Below, in pieces: positions 4,866 to 5,144 of a stretch of DNA of 5,144 nt; position 1 is the stretch's first letter; each line of letters opens with the position of its first letter. The notes under the pieces were generated by a model. That model did not search any database. It saw only the letters and a program-made list of their open reading frames with translations, and had not been told where the DNA came from. Where the stretch lies: assembly GCA_030596145.1 (NCBI GenBank), contig JAUVKS010000152.1:1-5144 (forward strand). Reading direction: 5' to 3'. The DNA comes from Pseudomonadota bacterium. GTDB lineage: Bacteria > Desulfobacterota > Syntrophia > Syntrophales > JADFWA01. Both the position numbers and the translations under genes were made by a program.

Positions 4866-5144
4866 ATGAAGAAAATAGTTATATTGGCGGGACTAATATT
4901 AATATGCGCATTTTTACTTGGTCTTATCATGATACCGGCAAGTTTTAGTGAGGCAGGATGGGTTACTACTTGTTATCTGTTAGACGACGGCACTTTGCAT
5001 TGCGAGGGCGAGTTTGTGGAAGGTCAGCCTCAATTTACGCCACACATGTTCAACTTACAAGATGGATTCAACATGGATGGATTCAACATGGATGGGTTCA
5101 ACATGGATGGGTTCAACATGGGTGGGTTCAACATGGGTGGGTTC
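4866..5144 (+). CDS. Exported protein with D/G-G-F-N-M pentapeptide repeats (5' part only)
   Basis: The frame is open for 93 codons from the ATG to the window edge; the stop is outside. Residues 1 to about 28-30 are a signal peptide or N-terminal anchor (MKK, then a long hydrophobic core IVILAGLILICAFLLGLIMI, then PASFSEA). A short segment follows, TTCYLLDDGTLHCEGEF (34-50), with two cysteines nine residues apart that could form a disulfide. Its C-x-L-D-D-G-T-x-x-C pattern resembles one strand of bacterial RCC1-type repeats, but only one copy is visible. From residue 66 the chain is a strict five-residue repeat, DGFNM four times then GGFNM, continuing past the edge; residues 61-65 (MFNLQ) look like a worn first unit. 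The period is five, but the small residue-x-L/F spacing of classic A(D/N)LXX pentapeptide-repeat proteins is not clearly met. I cannot name a function; a secreted or surface repeat protein fits best. Confidence 0.85.
   Translation, partial: MKKIVILAGLILICAFLLGLIMIPASFSEAGWVTTCYLLDDGTLHCEGEFVEGQPQFTPHMFNLQDGFNMDGFNMDGFNMDGFNMGGFNMGGF
5061..5144 (+). repeat. 15-bp coding tandem repeat (VNTR type), continuing past the window
   Basis: There are five full 15-bp units and a 9-bp partial unit: 5061, 5076, 5091, 5106, 5121 and 5136. All share TTCAACATG; they differ only in their first six bases, which are GATGGA twice, GATGGG twice, then GGTGGG twice. A degenerate unit ATGTTCAACTTACAA precedes at 5046-5060. 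The 15-bp period keeps the frame, so copy number can change without disrupting the protein. Confidence 0.95.

Noticed and set aside
5061..5144. CRISPR array, because of the regular short repeats.
   Set aside because: The units are contiguous with no spacers and keep an open frame; it is a coding tandem repeat.

Overview
The window looks like an ordinary chromosomal stretch of moderate G+C from a Gram-negative anaerobe or facultative bacterium. The best guess is Desulfobacterota/Deltaproteobacteria. That guess rests on an NDP-forming acyl-CoA synthetase, an RpiR regulator of the SFPRY type, a small exported protein I associate with Proteobacteria, and a dRS3-like ATTCCC-N8-GGGAAT repeat element. 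No rRNA or marker protein fixes the taxonomy.

Layout. Positions 1-1461 (minus) hold the first 487 codons of an NDP-forming acyl-CoA synthetase, cut by the window edge. Positions 1490-1608 are a small non-coding mobile-type repeat with 12-bp terminal inverted repeats and two internal palindromes. Positions 1621-2469 (minus) encode an RpiR-family regulator with an HTH and a SIS domain. It reads toward the synthetase, so the two may form a regulator-target pair with the repeat inserted between them. Positions 2470-3127 hold no convincing gene. This gap carries a candidate regulator promoter, a 31-nt palindrome touching a degenerate tRNA-like sequence, helically phased T-tracts, a 34-nt perfect palindrome and a GC hairpin, and it reads like the scar of past mobile-element or island activity. 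Positions 3128-4039 (minus) encode an exported protein of unknown function with an internal 42-bp tandem duplication, driven by a good sigma70-type promoter near 4163-4190. Positions 4308-4619 (minus) encode a 103-residue exported/membrane protein of a conserved but uncharacterised family. Positions 4866-5144 (plus) start a divergently transcribed exported protein that enters a perfect 15-bp tandem repeat (D/G-G-F-N-M) and runs off the window.

How the parts relate. The regulator and the synthetase may be functionally linked. The three exported proteins on the right each have their own strong ribosome binding site, and at least two have recognisable promoters of their own, so they look like separate transcription units rather than one operon. 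I see no clear defence system, CRISPR array, integrase, transposase or intact RNA gene. The items most worth following are the 15-bp coding repeat at the right edge, the palindrome/tRNA-like/curved-DNA intergenic region, and the repeat element between regulator and synthetase.
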